Shown here in pieces: positions 57,411-64,000 of a stretch of 64,000 bases of DNA. How positions within the stretch are numbered: the stretch's first letter is position 1; each line of letters starts with the position of its first letter. The notes under the pieces are model-generated. The model saw only the letters and a list, made by a program, of their open reading frames with translations, had not been told where the DNA came from and did no database searches. Source of the DNA: Ipomoea triloba (lineage: Eukaryota > Streptophyta > Magnoliopsida > Solanales > Convolvulaceae); assembly GCF_003576645.1 (NCBI RefSeq), contig NC_044920.1, forward strand, positions 12,647,433 to 12,711,432, written 5' to 3'. A program made the translations under genes and the position numbers.

Positions 57411-58795
57411 TTTTTTCACTCTCTTTCTCATCTCTTCTTCTCTTCCTCCCCCATTATTTTTATCAATCAAATAACTCATATCAACAAACACCAAATCATT
57501 CTCCCTCCTTTCTTCATCACTTACTACTAATAGTTTTGCAGATTAGTTTAACTTTGCCAATCAATTAAGAGTTCATTCTTTTCTATAATATGATAAATCT
57601 GTATGACATTCAAAGTAAATCACGTATTCTACCGTTCATGTACTTAAAGACACTTATTCAAACAGTCAAAACCCTTTTAGCATAAAAGAACTACGAAATA
57701 CTCTGGTTGAGAACCAAATAAACAGTCTAATAAGACAATCAAACTACTTACTCAACTATCGAGCTTGGAATTAATAGGCATGGCGTATACTCTCTATAAC
57801 TGCCCTCAAACGAACTAATAATACTAGAATTGGTCAGATTTAAGCATAATTAATCGCAATGCAAAACATAGGATAAAACTTAACTTGATTGGCATATAAA
57901 ACATAAACTGATACAAAACTTTCACAATAATATCATCAAGTTCCTAGAACAAATTAATTAGCAAAATTCATCGTAATCGATGATAAATAGCAGATGAACC
58001 CAGTGTTTTAACCTCCTCAAAAATTAGCAAAAGAGACTATCCACCACCAGCTAAGCATTATAATTTAGTATGACAATTAACATCATACTTAAGCACTAAT
58101 CATGATAATTAGCATTGCACTGAAGCTATATGCATTGCAACACAATACGTGTATCACATGCTTGAATTTAAGGGCTTTTACAACTCAAATATAAAGAACA
58201 AACTTCAATGCTTATTAAAAAGAAAAAGAACCAGAATGTTCTGTTGACAAACCAAATTTGCACCCAAGAATTCGAAGCTGCCCAGGTGAGAAATTGCTAC
58301 TTTCGCCGAAATTAATTTGTGCATAGGAAATTGGAAACGAAGCTATTGCGCTGGAGAAATCAAAGCCGCTGAACCCACGTTGTACGCCGATCGAAATTCC
58401 TTCCTTTTGGTAAGGTGATTGATGATGAAGAATGACCTTCGAATGAATCTAATTTATAGTGCTTCAACCCCAACTACTTCTCCGCTTACGAAATCTCAAT
58501 CCATGGCATCGATTTCGCTGAGGGACGAGAACCGTGGAATGCTATTGAAGAATATTTCTTCCAACGCCTGTTGTTCACCCATCCGTAAAGGAGGTATGTG
58601 TTTGCTGAATAGATATGATGCCACGCCTTCTCGTGAAGTTCGCTCCAATGGCGTCTCGCTCTCTATTCCGTTGTTGACTGGAGAAAAGAAGATCGATCGT
58701 CTCTGTTTGTTCACGGCGAAAACGACTAATTCTTTATTTACATAAATTACATTTTAAATAAATAAAAGTCCAAATAGAACTAGTCTAACTTATTA
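57411..58795. other. Intergenic, nothing recognised
   Basis: Mixed-composition DNA. The plus strand is open over 58,419-58,745 and the minus strand over 58,496-58,714, with a balanced composition but no recognised domain, splice sites or neighbours. I do not call a gene. Confidence 0.45.
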
Positions 58796-59316
58796 GAGTT
58801 ATTTCCATTTTTGGTCTTACTGTTATTGGGGCATTGCCAATTTTAGTCCACTTCATTAATTTTTGCCACATTGTGGCCAGTCTTATTTAGTCATTGCCAC
58901 TTTTAGTCCACCGTTAAAATTTTTGTCAAATAACAGTTCAAAACAGGGGTATTTTAATCTTTTCATGCTTTGATCATCTCATTTACCCTTTGTAGTGGTT
59001 TTCCTAACAAATTTTCATCCAATGAAGAAGTCCAGCGAAAGCCATGGCTTTGTAATGTGGCTCACATGGCTTTCGCCGGACCTCTTCAATCTATGAAAAT
59101 GTGTAAAGAAAACCACTGCAAAGGATCAAGGTGATGACCAAAGCATGAAAAGACTAAAAATACCCCTATTTTGGACAGCAATTTGACAAAAATTTTTATG
59201 GTGGACTAAAAGTGGCAAGGAATAAATAAGACTGGTCATAATGTTGCAACAATTAATGAAGTGGACTAAAATTGGTAATGCTCCAATAACAGTAGGACCA
59301 AAAATGGAAATGACTC
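58796..59316. mobile_element. Mutator-type miniature element with long TIRs
   Basis: 521 bp. The left arm GAGTTATTTCCATTTTTGGT pairs with the right arm (complement GAGTCATTTCCATTTTTGGT), and pairing continues for about 220 bp on each side with few mismatches. A perfect 9-bp duplication AACTTATTA is at 58,787-58,795 and 59,317-59,325, the Mutator signature. A central palindrome around 59,030-59,080 contains CATGGCTTTCGC(T/C)GGAC. It has no coding capacity. Confidence 0.93.
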
Positions 59317-59530
59317 AACTTATTAATACTAACTTAACACAAACTATTTGTCAAAAAAAAAAAAACTTAACACAAACTACATTATTATTATATTAATTTA
59401 TTTATAATTATTAGATAAATCTAAAGTAAACACAAATGTAATAATAAATAAGATTAAGCATAAAAATATAACTATATAATAAAAATTATTAAATACAATA
59501 TAATAAAATAAAGTATTAAAAATGCGCTTA

Positions 59531-62276
59531 TCAAACTCCTTCACCTTTTTCCACCTCATCTAGATCATCTCCAATTATTCCATCCTCAACCTCCTTGACT
59601 CCACCAACATCATTGCCAAAAGTGATAACCTCAAGAATTTTCATAGCATCCTCTTCATCACAATCAACAATCTCCTCAACCCCACAAGTAGAAATATCAA
59701 AGTCTTCACAATCATAAAATTCATCACAAGAGTCAAAAGAATCATTATACCAAGAATGAAAAGAAATATTGTCACAATCACCAATAGAACTACAAGATTC
59801 ATCATCACAAGCAACACAAAAAGTATCATCCCAAGATTTAGCACAAGTATTTTCACAAGTAGTGACAAAAGTAGGATCAAGAGCTTTACCACATGTAGAA
59901 TCAAAAGTGTCACTACAAGGCTTTTCATCCTCCCATACTACTTTCACTTCTTTATCACTTTCATTTTCGACTTCTAACCCTTTTTTATTTTCCAACTCAT
60001 GAATTGAAATTTCTTCAAGCACGGTGGTTTCATCTTGCTTGGGATCATTCTCGGTCCTTTTTGTTTCTATGAGTGTTTTACCACTCCTTAAAGTGATGGC
60101 TTAGGCCTCCATGTTAATTCTCCTTGTGAGTTCTTTTATCATGAATGCAAGAGTTTCCTCCATTTTCTTTAGTGGTTGCAAAACGTCACTTTTGAAAGTG
60201 TCTAACTCTTCTTCAATCTCCTTTTTCATAACGACCTTGAGATTAGACCTATCTTCTTTGGCTTCATGTATGAGGTTTAGGAGTCTCATCTCAAGGTGCT
60301 CACATTCTTGATCAAAGTGGGGGTGTGGCAGAGTTGAGATTGATGGTTCTTCCCAATATGGAGGGTTGTAGAGGTAGTATGGTTCTCTTTCTTCGCGCAT
60401 GAAGTGGGTGTGGTGTGGTGGGGGTTCATTTGGATATTGCATGTGATTAGAGACGTAGGAGTATGTGGTGTTAGGAACATCATGTAATTAGTTTTGATGA
60501 TACCAAATGTTTAGAAAAATCCCCTAAGTCTCGAAGTATAGGCATAATATTGTAAGTTTGCCAAGTAAACTAAGAGCACGAATACAACCGGGAAAATAAA
60601 TTTAATCCGGAAAATGTTTAGGCTCAAAGTAAACTTGGGTGAACACTTTAGAAGTTTTGTGTTGTAAGTTTTGTCTTTGAGAGATCAGAAGATGGCACGA
60701 GATATCAAGAAACATCGCAGGAGGAAAAATGGTCTGCGAGACATCGGTTGAGTTCGAGACATCAACTAAGTCTCAAGAGGTCAGAACGTTTCCGACGGAT
60801 GAAAAGTTCGAGACATCGGTGGATGAATATTAATCAAGTTTGGAGAAGAAGAATATCATGGAGTCAAAATATTAAATTGGAAGAAATGCTGATTAGTATA
60901 TGGAATATCAGCTACAAGCTCAAAAGGTCTTGAAATGGAATCCACGTAGGATTTCCATATCAAACGGATAAAAAGAGCACCTGACCAAGCATGATCTTAT
61001 TCCCTAGAACAAGGTATGGTGGGAATATAAAAAGGATTATATTTATCATAAGAGGAAAGCTAGATATTCACTCGAGAAAGTGGGATAAGGAATATCCACT
61101 AAAAGACAAAAGGCTCAAGTTACAAGACCACTACTCCATGAAATATGCTGAACGAATACAAGTCCCATGATCAGCATGAGATCAAGAATTCAAACGGAAT
61201 AATTTTCCCTCCAACGGAATTATTCCAAATCTCTCTATAAGAAGGCACTTGAAGACAAATCACAAGAAGAAGAGCTGTACAAATTAAGAGGTCTGAAAAG
61301 ATTAAGGTAATACAGTGCGATCGAGCCAAGTGCCAAAAACTGAGAATATCTTTATGATATTCACAAGTGCGAGAAAAAAACATCCTAGTGTCTGAGAGAG
61401 TTCTAAGCTTAACATCATACACATCTAGAAGGTGATCAAAGTTGTTCTACAAAGGAGATATCCAACGACAAGCTGTTGATCAGATTGGAGATTGAAGATC
61501 AATCATGATCAAAACAACCACCTTACTTTGGAGAAAGTAAGAAGAGGCGGAGTAGCTTGGAGGCTGTCTTGTGAAAAACCCGGGAGAGGCGGAGTACGGG
61601 TGAAAAACCTGAGGTGTGAGGCTTGAGGCTGACTTAGTGTTCAAAGCTCAAGCGCTCGTGAGACTTGAGGCTGGCTTGGTGATCAAAGCTCTAGGGCTCA
61701 TCATTGTACTAAAGGGAAGTTAGTGCAATCCTTCTAGGGAGTTTCTAGAAGAAGAGTGGAAGTAGGCAGTGTTGGCTGAACCACTTAAAAATCTCTCTCG
61801 CATTTACTTTATGCTTTCTAACCTCTCGAATTGCATTGCATACTTAATCTCACCTCTCGAAAGATCAAACTCGTGCTAATCTAAAAGGGGATAACATTTC
61901 CGCTGCACATAAAACCTTGTCTTCAACTTGTGAGAAGTTAGACTTAAACATCCTAAGTCTACTGCTCACGAGAGGTCGAAAAAGATTTACGAAATCTTAT
62001 ACAAGTCTATTCACCCTCCCCCCCGCCCCCCTCTAGACTTGTACCCCATCTCCTCGAGACCAACATGTGGCATAACCCTCTCCAATGGGTATGGTGGACC
62101 GGTGGTGAAGGTGGATGATTGTATGGGGGTGGAGGATAATTATGTGTAAATAGGGGTAATGGGGTTGTTCTACGTTCACAAGTGTGAGGTAGGAGAGGTA
62201 TCTATGACTCTTCTCTACGAGGTGGATACACGTAGGGAGGAGCATCATTGTACAACGGTTGATTCCTTGGATCCAT
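59531..62276 (-). pseudogene. Gag-like gene of an LTR element, interrupted by a solo LTR
   Basis: The minus strand opens at an ATG at 62,276 (MDPRNQPLYNDAPPYVYPPR), Pro/Tyr-rich, with a TAG at 62,204-62,202. A 1.6-kb solo LTR intervenes (60,469-62,065). The frame then continues QYPNEPPPHHTHFMREE, a helical stretch (EHLEMRLLNLIHEAKEDR; EELDTFKSDVLQPLKKMEET), a TAA at 60,103-60,101, AITLRSGKTL (a phrase typical of plant gypsy gag C-termini) and a 160-residue tail rich in Asp, Cys, Glu and Ser (TFDSTCGKALDPTFVTTC, TCAKSWDDTFCVAC, DSFDSCDEFYDCEDFD). No pol follows. Probably a non-autonomous gag-only LTR element. Confidence 0.6.
60469..62065 (+). mobile_element. Solo LTR (copia-like), 1.6 kb
   Basis: Starts TGTTAGGAACATC and ends ...GAGACCAACA. 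A perfect 5-bp duplication TGTGG is at 60,464-60,468 and 62,066-62,070. Phrases TTTTGATGATACCAAATG near the start and CTATTCACCCTCCCCCCC...CCTCTAGACTTG near the end are common in plant copia LTRs. No primer-binding site or gag follows, so it is a solo LTR. It interrupts the gag-like gene. Confidence 0.82.
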
Positions 62277-62504
62277 TTCAAGAGGTTGAACCTACACATG
62301 CAAGAATCAACAAGCAAAAGAGTGGCAACTAGAAGTAGTTGCTCTTGAGCGGTTAGGATAAACAATGTGTGAGCTCAATTGTCAAGTGAAGTGAAAAGTA
62401 AAAATAAATAAATAAATAAATAAACAATGAAAAAAATGAAGAAGCAACCTAGAATTCTTGCCAATACACTTCAAGTAATGCACTCTAATCTACATTGTTT
62501 GCCA
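62277..62504 (-). other. Leader of the gag-only element
   Basis: Lies between the primer-binding site and the gag ATG. It contains a short (AAAT)n tract at 62,400-62,424. Confidence 0.5.
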
Positions 62505-62522
62505 TCCCCGGCAACGACGTCA
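62505..62522 (-). other. Primer-binding site of the gag-only LTR element
   Basis: The minus strand reads TGACGTCGTTGCCGGGGA two bases after the LTR. The usual plant gypsy sequence is TGGCGCCGTTGCCGGGGA, so two C/G to T/A changes are present. Confidence 0.75.
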
Positions 62523-62524
62523 TT

Positions 62525-63786
62525 TGGACAAGATGTTTTATAGCCGTGGATGGAAAGAAAGGTGGGAATGAAGATTCCTAGGAATGTCGTTCTCAAAGGA
62601 TGACAACTTGGAGAGATTCAAGTGCGTGCAAATTACAAGCAATGTATTGACAAGAACTATCTAGGTGCACAAGTGGTAACATAGAGCATTGGTTGAAAGT
62701 TGTAAAAGCATAAAAGTAAAGAAAATGTAATAAACAAGCAATCAAGTAAAACGGAGAATTGGATGGGAACTCTTGGTCTTATGCATTCTATGTCTAGGGT
62801 GGAATTGATGAGGCATATGAATGACTACTTTGTGAGAACTAGCAACAAGTACTAAGCCATGAAAGACTTAGCCTCTTAGACATCTTCAAGTGCCTAAGGC
62901 ATTCATCAAACACCTAGTCTACACTCTCCTTTCGGGCTTAGCCCTCTCAAATCAATGGCGGGAAAAACAAGTGAACAAGACTACATGAGACATCAATCTC
63001 TTGCAAGCCTCACTCTCTCTAACACCTAACCTATTGTGGCCACCAATAAAGCTAGGAACAATCAAAGTTCACTCACAACAAAGATATTTCTCCCATACAC
63101 CAAATCTCATCATTAAACAATTAAAGAACTAGAATGCATAATCAAAAGAGATTCCAATCCAATTCCTAGAATATCTAGCCACACCTCATCATTATAGATT
63201 GAAAACACAATGAATTGAAATCAAGATTGAAGATAGACAATGAAGATGGAAATTGAAGTGCAAAAAGTAAAGATGATACCAATTTCAATCCAAGAGTGAA
63301 GTCCAATCTACAAATTGAGGAAAGAATGCTCCAAGATCTCAACCATAGAGCTTTCTCTCACTAGAATTCAAGAAAAAAAATGTGTCTAAAAATGAATTGA
63401 TATAATGAATCCCGCCAAACAACAATTTAAACCAAGTGATCTGTCTCACGTACAAGCACCCATATGTGCGTACGCGTACACGCACGTGTCTCATTTTAAT
63501 CTCGGCCACTGCCACGATCATGATCCAGTCCACACCACTCGGCCTCCTGATGTGTGAGCCCATGTACTATCATGCACTCGTACATAGCACAGTTTCCATG
63601 TTCTTCTTCATTTGTCATTCTTTTTGTTTCCAATTACCTTCAAACACTAAAATGCCTTACAAGTGCTCCAATGTTAGTGCTCACATGAAAATATAGCAAT
63701 TAAACATACAATCCAACCCAAGAGGACCCAATTAATGTAATAAAGACCACTCAACCCTACAAAATAAGATGCATTGGCACTCATCA
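62525..63786 (-). repeat. 5' LTR of the gag-only element
   Basis: 1,262 bp. The minus strand begins TGATGAGTGCCAATGCATCT and ends TGTCCA, next to the primer-binding site. TGAGTGCCAA-type starts are typical of plant gypsy/TR-GAG LTRs. A matching 3' LTR is not seen to the left of 59,531, so the element is truncated or its other LTR was lost. Confidence 0.68.
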
Positions 63787-64000
63787 AGCTCCAATCTCTG
63801 GCTATAAATACTGTTATCCAAGTTCAGGAAAATCATCAACTCAACTCAATCCTTCTCCATCCCTTGCAAAGCTTCAAAGCTTTTACAGAGAAAGAAAAAC
63901 TTGCATACCTATTATCTCTTTTGTTTTTAATCTTAAAGGCTTGTGTTGTAGTCTTCTAATCTTATAGCCTTCAAGATTAGTTAGCTGTTGCTAAATCCTA
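63787..64000 (+). other. TATA-bearing sequence at the window edge
   Basis: CTATAAATACTG at 63,802-63,813, then a C-rich leader (CAACTCAACTCAATCC) and T-rich DNA. It looks like a plant promoter and leader, or the R region of another LTR. No start codon or frame can be assigned before the window ends. Confidence 0.4.

Noticed and set aside
58419..58745. 108-codon plus-strand frame as a host gene
   Set aside because: Balanced composition but no recognised domain, no splice partners, and an equally open minus strand; left uncalled.

Overview
The window is nuclear DNA from a flowering plant, most likely a eudicot. It holds one recognisable host gene with 16 exons and plant-type splice sites, set in very AT-rich DNA packed with plant transposons (Helitron, Ty3/gypsy, Ty1/copia, hAT and Mutator-type miniatures) and long (TA)n tracts. 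I cannot name the species. There are no operons, ribosome binding sites or CRISPR arrays. Coordinates come from reading by eye; element ends with matching target-site duplications (TSDs) are the firmest.

Layout. 1-597: (TA)n and a Mutator-type miniature element. 597-13,052: a complete-looking 12.5 kb Helitron on the minus strand. It has both termini, an RPA1-like gene and a decayed Rep/helicase gene whose HUH motif is still readable across a spliced intron, and it was later hit by a hAT miniature element. 13,053-14,510: tandem repeats and a 5S-rRNA-derived fragment. 14,511-25,775: a Tat-like Ty3/gypsy element (both LTRs, TSD ATATT) with broken gag-pol on the minus strand, an antisense gene with its own TATA box on the plus strand, an 81-bp tandem array and three nested hAT-type insertions. 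25,776-32,108: LTR fragments and a 3.3 kb solo LTR (TSD TGTGT). 32,109-34,831: low complexity, a second 5S-derived fragment and a long-TIR element. 34,832-39,403: a decayed Ty1/copia element (TSD ATATT).

40,282-46,988, minus strand: the host gene, a type-1 diacylglycerol acyltransferase (DGAT1) of 16 exons and 523 residues that appears intact. All exon phases close, and intron 1 needs a GC donor. 47,740-49,460: a heavily decayed copia relic upstream of DGAT1. 51,750-56,100: a tandem repeat and a non-autonomous Helitron region with duplicated 5' ends. 56,290-57,400: a copia-like 3' end. 58,796-59,316: a Mutator-type element with a 9-bp TSD. 59,531-63,786: a gag-only LTR element (LTR, primer-binding site, gag) interrupted by a 1.6 kb solo LTR (TSD TGTGG).

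The window is best read as layers of insertions around one lipid-synthesis gene. The host gene makes triacylglycerol from diacylglycerol and acyl-CoA in the ER. Nearly all other coding sequence is transposon-derived and mostly dead. The least-explained items are the antisense gene of the Tat element, the exon duplications inside the Helitron and the Cys/Asp-rich tail of the gag-like protein near 59.6 kb.
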